From Chloranthus sessilifolius (taxonomy: Eukaryota > Streptophyta > Magnoliopsida > Chloranthales > Chloranthaceae), in assembly GCA_021018995.1 (NCBI GenBank), contig CM037587.1, positions 90,021,251 through 90,085,250 of the forward strand: 64,000 nt of DNA, in the 5' to 3' direction. This document shows, in pieces, positions 34,339-44,333 of the stretch. A program made the position numbers and the translations under genes. A model generated the notes under the pieces. The model worked only from the letters and a program-made list of their open reading frames with translations. It did no database searches and had not been told where the DNA came from. Each line of letters starts with the position of its first letter. Position 1 is the first letter of the stretch.

Positions 34339-34723
34339 AAAAATCCCTCCAAAAAATCTTGATTTTCAAATGGTCATAACTTTTGATATACAATTATGAT
34401 TGAGGTGATTCTTAGCTCGTTGGAAAGATGGAGAAGTCCTCTTTCCAATGGTATATGATTTGATATTAGTAGAAGACCTCAGCCAGTCCTGGTGCACCAC
34501 TCTTCATCCATTGCCCGGGAAGGTTAGATTTAGGATTCGGAATGGGTTCTAAGGGTCGGTATTGGTTTCTAAAGGTTTGGGGTAGGTTTTTAAGGGATCT
34601 AGGGTGATTCCTAAGGGTTTGGGGTGATTCCTAAGGGTTCCATATATGCCATCAAAAGCTCAGAATTACACCTCTCTCGAAAGGTGTTTCAATCGGGCCT
34701 TGGGCCAAATTTGGGTGTCTACA

Positions 34724-34738
34724 GATGCCCCTCTTTGG
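34724..34738 (-). other. Polypurine tract of the inner Tat element
   Basis: Minus-strand CCAAAGAGGGGCATC directly before the LTR start TGTAGACACC, the usual Tat arrangement. Confidence 0.85.
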
Positions 34739-36633
34739 TATCCGATCACTAGTGATCGTATGTTAAAGAAAAGAGACATCCGAAGAGGCCCAAGGCATTA
34801 CTGGCGGGTTCACTGCATTCAAAACAAATTTCAAACATCAGGTGAGTAACATGGTGAGAAAACGAAAGCCCTGGAGTGCCAGGCTAATCATTCGCTTCTC
34901 AAGGTCATCGATTCCCAAGCGCTTAGCGACATTACTGGGCATAACCGAGATGTCATGAGTTGCGAACTGCCTATAGTCAAGAAAGACGTTCACTTCTCGG
35001 AATGATTTAGAGGTGATCGATGTTTGAGATTCATTCTAAATGCAACAGCTTCATAAGTAAGAGGGGTGATCGACCCATATTCAAAGATAGGTGCGAAGTA
35101 AACATACGCAAGGCTCCACCGTTTGCGTCCAATCCTACAAGGCATTTGATGACCTTATTAGATTATTCGCGGGTGCCCCTGCGGAAAGCAGGGTTTGAGA
35201 TCTTTGGGCAAACCCATTGATCCCGAAGTTTATTTAGCATGACTACCTGAGCGAAGTGAATAGATGTCACAACGCTTTTTAGGTGTGCATGCCATTTTTC
35301 AAAACGTGCCCCAGATCCACATGACCCAGAGTATCCAGTTTCAGCTTTCTTGAACAGATCCAGCTAAACATTAGGCTCCTCGCAAAAGGGGGCATCCAGT
35401 CCTGGCCTCTGTTGACAATGATCATAATCATCAATTAACTATGCATAATCATGCACCCATCAGGGGCAATAAGCAGTAACAAAGGCGATGGAAGCCCCGA
35501 CCCGGACCCGCCCGGGTACAATTTACGGGGACAAACGACCATCATACGGATACCCAGACGCATGACATACACTTTATAGGGATACCGCTGCCCATACAGG
35601 TTTTAAGCCTATAGAAAATAAAAAGGGAAATGAACCCTTCTGAATGCATGGTTGCGCATAGTTTGATTGACACATAATCTCATTCTCAATAGGTTGGTAT
35701 CAACCAATGATTGACCTTTTCCAACAGAGAATCTGAAGCTTAGGACAACTCAAGTTCACACGAATCCAAAACAGAGTGCTCATCGCTCAAAAGATTTAGC
35801 AGTGGAGTTGACCCAATCGAGCATTGACTGCTTGACCGGGACTTACACCGTTGCTCCTACTTTGAAGTAGGATCCATGGATCCAAGGCGAACCTTTGACC
35901 TAGGACATTAATTTTGCACATCTGCGTTGTCGATAAAATATTGACATTTTACCGCATCGAAACACGCATGTGCGTCTGTGGGGAATCCATATTTTTTTTG
36001 GTTTTCTGTCATTTATGATGATTTTTTTTGAATTTTCTGATTGCTATTTTGTATGATTTTTGGGATTTTTTGTAGTTTATAATTTTATGTGAGTTTTTTG
36101 GAATAAAAAAGCTATCATGTGAATTTTTTTTGAAGTTTAAAAGCTATCATTTCATGTGACTTTTTAAAAGCTATCATTTCATGTGAACTTTTTGAAGTTT
36201 AAAAGCTATCATTTCATGTGACTTTTTTGAAGTTTAAAAGTTTATTATTTTTTGGATCTTTTGGGGTTTTGAAGTTTATTATTATTATTTTTTTTATTTT
36301 TATGTTTTTTGGATTTTTTGGGATTTTGAAGTTTATTATTTTATTATTTTTTTGGGATTTTGAAGTTTATTATTATTATTTTTTGGGATTTTGTTGTGAA
36401 CACTTCCGGCTTTTCTGCTGGGGATTTTTGTAGGACCGAGGTGCTTGCTGACCCTGGTCCATTTTTATTTCAGCACGGCTTCCATGGCAAGTCGAATGAT
36501 AATCGAAATGCCATCTTGGGGGGGGGGGGGGGGCGTGTGCATCAGACGGGAGCAGCGGAATGAACCGTCCAAGGGGAGCGAGGGACCTGGTCTTCTTTTC
36601 TAGCCCAGACCCGGCCCAAGATCTGGCCTAAGC
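34739..36633. other. Non-coding 3' region of the inner Tat element
   Basis: No coding frame is supported. Between 36060 and 36400 a T-rich stretch repeats AAGTTTAAAAGCTATCATTTCATGTGA (shortened here to TTTAAAAGCTATCATTTCAT) about three to four times, then GAAGTTTATTATT several times. A run of 16 G lies at 36518-36533. Confidence 0.6.
36100..36400. repeat. Degenerate tandem repeats (TTTAAAAGCTATCATTTCATGTG, GAAGTTTATTATT)
   Basis: Short direct repeats of 30-45 bp followed by 35-45 bp T-rich units. Low-complexity sequence without coding value. Confidence 0.7.
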
Positions 36634-36756
36634 GCCTGGCGCAACTATTAGTTGCGCCAGGCCACTAGGGGCCTCAAAATAGCCTGGCGTAACTATTAGT
36701 TGCGCCAAGCAAATGGGGGGCAAACTTTTGCCTGGCGCAACTATTAGTTGCGCCAG
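36634..36756. promoter_or_regulatory. Palindrome array upstream of the antisense PMD gene
   Basis: Three copies lie at 36634-36662 (perfect, same as the LTR copy), 36682-36710 (one C-to-T in the left arm and one G-to-A in the right) and 36730-36756. They lie about 215 bp upstream of a candidate 5' untranslated exon end at 36972 and 1.5 kb upstream of the PMD ATG. Reading direction of that gene is opposite to the LTR promoter. Confidence 0.85.
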
Positions 36757-38236
36757 ATTAATCTTGGGTTTTTAAAACACAGCCCGAACACGGGCTGGGG
36801 GCTTTTAATTCGAAATTTTCTCCCTCCCCTCTTCTTCCTTGTAACCGAAAACTGCCCCCCCCCCTACCTAGGGTTCCTTTACATTGCCTCTTTGCGTGCC
36901 CATTGCCTTTGTTTTACTCGTGGATTGATCGCAGGTGCGCGCTTAGATCAAAGACCCCATCTTCTTCATAAGGTAATCATTCAAACTCATTTTTCTTGAT
37001 TTTTCTTGCTTCTTTATGCAAATGTGATCATGATCTTGCACTTCCTTGATGATAAATGGTTTATTTTCTATGATATTGATAATGTGTGGATGATTTCATA
37101 GGAATGATGCCCTATTTTTGTCATTTTATGAGTTTATTGGTTTCTATGATATTGATAATGTGTTGATGATTTCATAGGAATGATGCCCCTATTTTTGTCA
37201 TTTTATGAGTTTATTGGTGCCTAATATACATATTTTTTGTTGTTTTTGTGTATATAGAAGGGATTTTATATATATATATATATATATATTTTGTTTGTAT
37301 GTTGCATGTAAAGCCATGGATTTTTATTTTATTTTATTTTTTATATTTTTTGAACCCTAATTTAAAAAATATTTTTTTTTGGTCTTCTTCTCTCTTTTTT
37401 TTTTTTTCTGAGTTTTAATTAAGGTAGAGGATTTTTATTTTTATTTTTAAAGTAAGGGATTTTTTTTGGCCTCTTTATTCAAGGTAAAGAAGAGCTTTAT
37501 TTTTTGTTTTGTTTAGAGTAAGGGATTTTTGTTCGTCTTTTTATTAAAGTGAGGGATTTTTTTTTGTTTTTACTGAAAGTAAGAGATTTTTTATTTTTTT
37601 TTTTTTTTTTTGCCTTTTTATTCCTGAAAGTTAAGGAGAAATGGTTTTGGGTGTCTCTCCCTTTTTTTTTATTAAGGAAGAGGATATTATTTTTGGTTTT
37701 TCTTGTTATTTTTCTAAGGAACCTATTTATTTCGGTTTTTTGATTTTATGGAAGAAGAAAGAGATGTTTTTGATTTTTCCTTTGCAAACATGAAGGAATG
37801 ACTTCTTTTTATTGTTTTTTGTCTCTTTTTCTTTCTTTCTTCCTTTTTTTTTTTGGTTTTGTTGTTTTTTTTTTTTTCTTCTTCTTTTTTCATAAAGGGA
37901 TTAATTAATTTTGTTTGTTTAATTCTATGAAAAGGAAATCGGTTGTTGTTTTTTTTGCTTTATTTTTTTTGGATCGCAAAAGGGAAAACTTTATTATTTT
38001 ATTTTTTTTGAAAAGGAAAGGGATTTTATTTTGTTTTGAAGAAAGAGAAAGAAAAAGAAAGGGAAAGGGATTATTATATCTATCATTTTAATTTTTTGGG
38101 TTTATGTGTGCGGGTACCTTTGTATCTGAATATGGTAGGAAAAGGATGAGCATACTTACCTTCCAGTAATTTGTTGCAAAAGATGGTTCTTTCTCATTGA
38201 TATGCCTTGATGTGATCATATTTTTTTTGTCCCAGC
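36757..38236 (+). promoter_or_regulatory. PMD gene leader with candidate 5' UTR intron (T-rich)
   Basis: A pyrimidine-rich stretch (36830-36900) could hold the transcription start. CTTCATAAG|GTAATCA at 36972/36973 is a good donor, and TTTTTTTTGTCCCAG|C at 38235/38236 a good acceptor one base before the ATG. Between them lies 1.26 kb of very T-rich sequence, the usual composition of plant leader introns, with a 75-bp direct repeat near 37065-37215. No coding frame here is credible. The intron is a prediction from splice consensus only. Confidence 0.45.
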
Positions 38237-40661
38237 ATGTCAGGCGGTGGAGAGCACATCCCTGAAGAAGGTCAGGAGCAGGGGCCTGAGATAGTGTATG
38301 GTCCACGGGGAGAGCAGTTTATCAGGGTGGAGCGGAGAGCAGGCCCGTGGCTTGAGATGCAGGGTGAGGCCGCCCGGGTTGGTCTCTTACATCAGTAGTA
38401 TACCCACATATCGAACTTTGGAATAGCGGGCAAGGTAAAAGATAGGTTCAATTTCTTTCTTTTGCGCAACTTTGCTTTACTTCTGCAATCTGATGTGCAT
38501 TTCTTTGGGTGCAGGAGCTGCCTACCATCGTATTCTGCGAGGGGTGGCTTGACTTCCATGAGTTTTACCTTTATGTCCCCCCCAGTGGTGAAGGTTCTGT
38601 TGGAGCAGGTGGGCTTTGGGGAGTTCTTGTCCTGCCCTGCCATGAGGGAAGATGCGACCTATCTGAAAGTTTTGATTGAGAGGTTTCGGCCTGAGACCAT
38701 GACATTCCACATGCCCTATGCCGAGATGACGCTGACGCCCGTTGATTGGGCCATGATTACTGGCATCAAGATTGGGGGTGTGCCGATCTCCACCTTAGTA
38801 GTACCGAGCCGTGAGGACATTATTCGGTTGACCGGAGCCTATCCTCCTCGTGGGCAGACCCATGGCATAGAGGTCAAGATGTCCTGGTTGACCTCCCTTT
38901 TTACTGCTAATGAGATGGTGGACCTGGGTCAGCCGGACCGGGAGCTCTATATCATGCCGGAACATGTGATTGTTTTGGCTCACATCACCCTCCTGCTCCT
39001 GCTGGGCAAGACCTTATTTATAAATGCCAGCGGGGGACGCGTCAGCCTAGCCTTGTTAAGCGTGATGGATCCTTGGGGCGATGTTCCCAGGTATGATTGG
39101 GGGGGGGGGGGGGGGGCGGATATGCATGGTTGATGTACAACCTATCTCGGGTCACGACCGGGGACTCGAAGTCTGTCGTAGGATTTTGGGCTGCCCTGGA
39201 GGTAATTCCTCATCCCTTTTGTTTTTGCCATTTTTGAATGGTCTTTATGTGTTACTGATCTGCTTTTTGTGTCATGCTCCCAATTCAGGTGTGGGGATAT
39301 CATCACTTCCACCCTGGACGTCCGCTTCTATTCTCGAAGGTGCTCACCTATCCCCTCCTCAGCAATTGGAACCATTCCCAGTGTCGTGACGTGGGCCTAA
39401 AGCACTTAGAGATGAGCTTAAGGTTCCAGCTTGATTTGATGGTCCCTGAGCAGGTGACGACTTTTCAACCTTTGTTCATTTTTAGCTTGGACATTTCTTT
39501 TTACTGAGGTATTGCATGCTTGTTTTCTCTTCTTTGGTTGTAGATCCTCCCTGACCCGTACCTGACATCTCCCTTTTGGGACCGAGCAGCCATGGGCGCC
39601 TCCCGCCTGTTTAACAATCGCCACGTCATCTTCTTTTATTGAGCGTGGGCCAGGTGCTACTATTTGGGGGAGCGAGTGGTGCATCAGTTCCAGGGCTACT
39701 ACGTCATTCCTGTAGACCCTCCGACAGATGTTTGGAGTCCCTCTGGTAGCATCGAGGAGCTGACGGCGACCTTCCTCAACAATGGGTTCCCCATTCATGC
39801 TCTTCAGGTGCCTGGGGACTATCATTATTGGTATGAGTGCCTGCCTCATCGTTTCATCCTGCCGCGCTTCGTCCCTAATGCTAACTTTCTGGCATTTGGC
39901 GGCCCGGTTGGTCACGTAGTCTCTTTTTAGCTTAGATTAGCTTCCCCTTACATTTTGTCTCAGCCCTTGTCTAAGTGGATCTTTCTTCTATTCACAGTTT
40001 GCTCCGGGAGATGATTCGGATGGTGGAGGTGGGCCGAGTACTGCTGATACGTCTGGCGTAGATCCCTCTGGAGCTGGTCCTTCTGGTGCAGGTCCGTCGG
40101 GTGAGGGCTCCTCGAGTGCTGGTCCATCAGGCACCTCTCAGGCGGGTATCCCTGGTGGTGGACCATCTGTAGTTTATGGGACCTTTCGGCGCCTTGATGA
40201 TAACTTCCTCTCGGGCCTCTGTGCTGATGTAGATCGACAGGCACGGCTTTCTGCTGAGGCGGCCAGCATTCCCCCTCCCGAGGTGGTTTCAGGGTGAGTC
40301 TTCTGATGCCAATCCTCCCCTATTTTGGTTTCTATCTATACTCTCCCAGGGTTGTCCTGATAACTGAACATTATCTCACAGGATTTCAACTTGGCTATGG
40401 AATATGCACAGTACCACCGTCACTTGGCTGAGCTCAGGGAGGTGGAGACGGTGAGTACCTGGCTGCTTGATTCCTCTCTTTCCTTTCTTTGTTGTTAGCC
40501 CCTGTACCGATCTTGAGTTTGATTTTTCTTTGCAGCGTGTCAGGGCTAAGGAGTCGCGCTCCCTGCTGAGTAGGATCTCGCAGGCATGGTCCAGAGTGGG
40601 GGACATGAGGACCTATCAGAGCTCCTCTCGCCGTCACAAGAAGTCCAAGGGGGCTAGCTAG
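38237..40661 (+). pseudogene. Antisense plant-mobile-domain (PMD) gene, seven exons, carried by the inner Tat element
   Basis: Exons as read: 38237-38434, 38515-39201, 39289-39453, 39544-39906, 39998-40282, 40382-40450, 40536-40661; about 630 codons. Each of the six introns (80, 87, 90, 91, 99, 85 bp) begins GT and ends AG, and all fall in phase 0. Exon 2 has the PMD signature: LLEQVGFGEFL, LIERFRPETMTFHMPYAEMT, LTPVDWAMITGI, AYPPRGQTHGIEVKMSWL, then GGYAWLMYNLSRVTTGDSKS. Exon 5 is a Gly/Ser/Pro linker; exons 6-7 form a helical, basic tail ending RRHKKSKGAS. Damage: TAG at 38396 (Gln expected), TGA at 39640 (Arg expected), and two compensating frame shifts at a C7 run (38577-38583) and a G18 run (39099-39116). 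PMD proteins are known in plant genes and transposons; their molecular role is not settled. The donors at 39907 and 40283 are the weakest; a stronger GTGAGT lies at 40294 but breaks the frame. Confidence 0.8.
39099..39116. repeat. Run of 18 G inside the PMD coding exon
   Basis: The run lies in the RYDWGG coding segment and shifts the frame. Similar mononucleotide runs occur at 36518 (16 G). It could be a true expansion or a sequencing-length error. Confidence 0.9.
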
Positions 40662-41028
40662 GAATAGGCTTTAGTTTTTTTTCTTTTTAAGACTTAGTAC
40701 TTTTGAGATTGGATTTGGATCTGTGAGACATTTTAAGGGATGGATGGCGTGATGATTTTTTTCTGGACATATATTTTTGACAATGCTCTTAATGCCTTTG
40801 TTTTAAATCTGTGCCATGGTTTCCTTGCTCTCTATGTCTACCTCTCTGCAAGATGTATTTGCCCAACGCTTCTTAAAAAGCGGCTTTTAATGCCCCAATG
40901 TAGGATCGATCCTGCACATAATAAAGCGATGTTTAAACTGTTAATGATTGTAAAGACAAGTGTACAAGATAAATAGCAAAGAGGGTGAAAGTCCCCCAAA
41001 GAGGCGGAAGTTCTTTGTAGAGAGTCGC
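40662..41028 (+). other. PMD gene 3' region
   Basis: T-rich and AT-rich 3' sequence after the stop codon (for example TTTTTTTTCTTTTTAAG, and AATAAAG at 40919 as a possible polyadenylation signal). No gene. Confidence 0.5.
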
Positions 41029-41218
41029 TAGTGCAACTATTAGTTGCAAACTAAAATCTCAGAAAAGTGTCTTTGGCGCAACTATTAGTTGTGCCAAAGA
41101 GCAAGTGGGAGAATGTCTTTGGCGCAACTAATAGTTGCGCCAGGAAAAAATAGGGACAAAATGTACTAGCGCAACTATTGGACAAAATGTACTAGCGCAA
41201 CTAATAGTTGCGCCAGGT
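41029..41218. promoter_or_regulatory. Palindrome array upstream of the antisense DUF7745-like gene
   Basis: Copies lie at 41029-41053 (shortened arms), 41071-41099, 41117-41144 and 41191-41218, plus a half copy at 41165-41180 that looks like a partial duplication. In 41071-41099 the outer arms read CTTTGG and CCAAAG instead of CCTGG and CCAGG: both sides changed together. In 41117-41144 and 41191-41218 the centre is CTAATAG instead of CTATTAG. The array ends about 165 bp before the ATG of the next gene. Confidence 0.85.
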
Positions 41219-41383
41219 TCAGCCTGGGGGCAGTGGAGCCTTATATGTCTAAGTTGGCCTAGAAATTATTTCTTTTTGTTTTGACTTGCCCCACTTTTGA
41301 CCGGTTCTTTTGCTCTCATTTTTCCAAGGCGGGTCCATCACCATACACCAATTTTTAGCTCCTCAAAAGATCCTTGTACGTTC

Positions 41384-42884
41384 ATGGACCCGCTTTCTAA
41401 CCCTCCCTTACGTGGGGGGCCTGGGGCCGACTTATCCTCTTCGTTGGGTCTGGGGCCAAAATTTTTAGCGGCCTGGTTTGGGAGCCTGAATGAGAGCGAG
41501 CTCGTTGATTTGGAATGGCTTGGCCTATCCCGCCTTCCTTCCTTCCTAGAGGTTCCTCCTCGGTGGGAATTTCTTCATGCCGCCACTTCATTTTGGGATG
41601 TGAGCTCCCATGTATTTCATTTTGGGAAGCGGGAGCTGACCCCAACCCTTGAAGAGTTGTCCAACTTGTCTGGCCTAAAGCTTCACAGAGGTCTTGCTAG
41701 AGTTATGCCTCGACCAGGCTATTCCAAATCTGTCCAGCTTACTCTCGGTTTGAAGAAATCCGAGTACGAGAAAAGTCTAGTTGGGGGGCCCACAAGGTGT
41801 TTGCTGAAATTCCTCAAAGAACTTTTCGGCGACGAAAGTCTACGAAAATTGCCAGTTAGGAACGCCTTTAACGTGAAAGCTCTAGCACTCGGCCTCATCT
41901 CTGAAATCCTCTTCTATACTGGGGGAGACAGCTTCTCGTTGACAATTTGTGACATTTTGATGGAATTGGAGGCGGGCCGGTCTATGATGCATTTGGCGCT
42001 CACGGAGCTATACCGATGCCTTGATTCTTTTACCTTGGGCAAGGTGGAGGGCCTTCGGGGATGTCCTTTGCTGCTTCAGGTTTAGCTGGGTGAGCATTTC
42101 ACCATTTTTGGGGCCCGTGCCCCGCTTTTATATTGCCAAAGGTGAGGTGGTTCAATGTTTTCTGGGTAGATGCCACCTGCTTCCACAGGGCGACGTGCCA
42201 GCTCTGAAACTTTGGTTAGCTGATGCTGAGCTGATATGGAGGCTTCCTTGGTTGGATCGGACCTTCCCGGTGATTCATTCTAGAGATCATGAGGGCATCA
42301 CCCTCCTAGGCCTGATTGGTAGTACCTTTTACTTCCCCTTTCGGGTACTGCGCCAGTTTGGCTGCCCTCAGCAGGTTCCTTGTGAGGCCAGGCCTCCTTT
42401 ATGTGATTTGGTCTTTTCTAGGGGGTCCTCCGGGGACATAGATCGGATCGCTGCTCTTTGTGAGACGCGTCAGTCGACGCTGATGTGTGATATTGAGCAG
42501 GGAGACACAGTTAGGACTTCTCCTAAGTATGAGTCCTGGTTGTTGATTGAGTGGCCCGTTGCTGATGGCCCAGACTTGTCAGAGATCATTGATATTGGGG
42601 GCCCCTGACCAAAGAAAGAGATGGCACTTCGAGCCCGTATCGAATTGCTGGTGGATGAGAAGAGGATCTTACAGGAACTTTTGGCTCATGAAAAGGTTAG
42701 AGCAGAAACAGCAGAGAGTGAGGTCCTCCGTCTGAAGGGGGCCCTGAGTGTCGCCTTTGGAGCCACTGACTCTTCTCGGAAGAGGTTTAAGAGCTTGCAC
42801 GGATGTTGGCTGACGGAGAGGAATGTTCGAGAGGATGACCTTAGCGCTGAGATTGGTGCCTTAAAGCGTGAGGTGGGCCGCTGA
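41384..42884 (+). pseudogene. Antisense DUF7745-like gene with coiled-coil tail (inner Tat)
   Basis: Start MDPLSNPPLRGG at 41384. The domain reads FLAAWFGSLNESELVDLEWL, LHAATSFWDVSSHVFHFG, ELTPTLEELSNLSGLKLHRG, then DAELIWRLPWLDRTFPVI, GITLLGLIGSTFYFPFRVLR and QFGCPQQVP. The order WDxxxxxFxFGxxELxPTLEE ... LLGLxGxxxYxPxRVLRQFG matches the DUF7745 family seen in many plant retroelement proteins. The tail (42621-42884) is a coiled coil (ARIELLVDEKRILQELLAHE, VRAETAESEVLRLKGAL). Breaks: TAG at 42083 (Trp expected), a frame change near 42110-42150, TGA at 42606 (Arg expected). No introns are needed. Function unknown. Confidence 0.7.
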
Positions 42885-44333
42885 CTCCTTCCTGCACATG
42901 GAACTTTTTACACAGATCAAATACACAGAAAAGGGGCATAAGAAACCCCTTTATAGATACACACATTTTTTGGTATTCATATTTTCTTTATGTTTTTGTT
43001 GTTTTCGCTTATGCTTGTTAAGAAAAGGAAAGCACGCTAGTAACCACGCTGACTATTTTTTGGGGCGTGGTGTAAGCGGTGCGAAAGGCAGTTCATTATA
43101 TACATCTACACGGGCCTTTTGGCTTTTTGGGTTGCATTTTTTTGTTTTGTGCATTTTTTTTGGGGTGCCTTAATTAGTGAGGTGAAATCACGGGTCCTAT
43201 TTCGAGCATGGCCGAGCCCTTTTCATGTAATCGGGCCTGAGTGAGTTTTCGAATTTTTCCAAGGCCAGAACACTGATCCCTTTAGATTGAGCCAGACCTT
43301 TCTCCTTGCCTCAGGTCCTACGTTTGACGGTGCGGTTTCACAAAGACAATTCTGGTCGGGACCTGATTTGAACTAGCATGAGCGGCCCAGTCGGACAACG
43401 AGCAATAGGGAGAGTGACAAAAGGGTTCCTCAAACATCAATCAATCATTTTAAACCTTTCTTTTTTTTCTTTTTTCCTCCTTTTTTTTTATTTTTTTTAT
43501 TATTTTTATTTTTTTTATCCCCCTCTTTTCTTTTTTACCCGTGGTGCCCTTTCAGGTTTTCACCACGTCCATGGGTTTAGCTCTCTTACCCCAAGCGCCC
43601 TTTCGGGTTTTCACCCCGGTCCGCATAAGCCCGCTGTTTTTACTCGTAGCGCCCTTTCGGGTTTTCACTACATCCATCTTGCTTTGAGCTTGTATTTTTA
43701 TTTTTATTTTTTCTTTTATTTCTTTTATTATTATTTTTATTTTTTTTTCAAAAGCCACGACATAGACGTCAATTCCGTCATAGCCAGCTAGATGGGGTTT
43801 TGATGTCGTCTCACAACTCGGCTCAGGTTGACTTAACAGATAATGTGACTGCTTGTGAACCTACAAAGAGGGCTTCCTTCAGGGTGTAACTTGGCCATGG
43901 GTTAGGTTAGGATTTGAAGGTATGCTGGGCTAAAAGGGTTTCCTTGATACGACTTCAATATTCTCAACATACTTTCTTCCTTGGGGGTATTGTTGTACAT
44001 GCCTCGTGATTCTTCTACACATTTTTTTTTATTCTTTCTTCTCTCTCTTTTTTCATTTCAGACAATCTCTTTTTGAGGTTTTGCTTTTCCAATTTTTTGG
44101 TTTTTGATAGCAACTCTGCTTCATCCTTCTTTTTTTTTGGGTATATGTACACACACATTTTTTAGGGAAGGGGTTTATTGAAAGAAAGGCCCAGGCTCAA
44201 ATGGGGTAGCAAAGGATATCATTAGTTTTTTAGGGATGCTTTCTGGCTATTGTGTTTGGAATGATGGCCTCTTTCGAGTGGTTCTTAAGCAGTCACGCAT
44301 CTGTATCACCAATACCTACCTTATCGTAATAGA
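42885..44333. other. Non-coding region between DUF7745-like gene and integrase end
   Basis: T-rich sequence with three direct repeats at 43540-43672 (separate entry). Both the antisense gene's 3' end and the pol transcript's 3' untranslated region would overlap here. No coding frame supported. Confidence 0.55.
43540..43672. repeat. Three repeats of GCGCCCTTTCGGGTTTTCAC
   Basis: Copies near 43547, 43597 and 43650 (first with CTTTCAGG), each followed by a variable spacer of about 30-35 bp. Plus-strand translation gives RSALSGFH repeats, which I regard as accidental. Confidence 0.85.

Larger units (their letters stand above)
33156..34723 (-). repeat. Inner Tat 3' LTR
   Basis: On the plus strand it starts TGTGCAACCGTGGGATTTTT and ends GGGTGTCTACA; on the minus strand it starts TGTAGACACCC, next to a polypurine tract. 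It includes the conserved Tat segment GGAGTCGCCACCC (33213-33225), a TATA box on the minus strand at 33889-33881 (CCTATAAGTA), and three palindromes at 34167-34338 upstream of that TATA box. Homologous to 52717-53668 except for the missing distal third there. Confidence 0.9.

Noticed and set aside
37260-38080. Phe/Leu-rich plus-strand frames resembling membrane proteins
   Set aside because: They follow from T-rich low-complexity DNA inside the predicted leader intron.
41397-41645. Minus-strand frame opposite the DUF7745-like gene
   Set aside because: Antisense shadow without domain similarity; the plus frame carries the family motifs.
43378-43791. 137-codon plus-strand frame with SGFH repeats
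   Set aside because: Made of poly-T and the GCGCCC...CAC direct repeats; no conserved domain.
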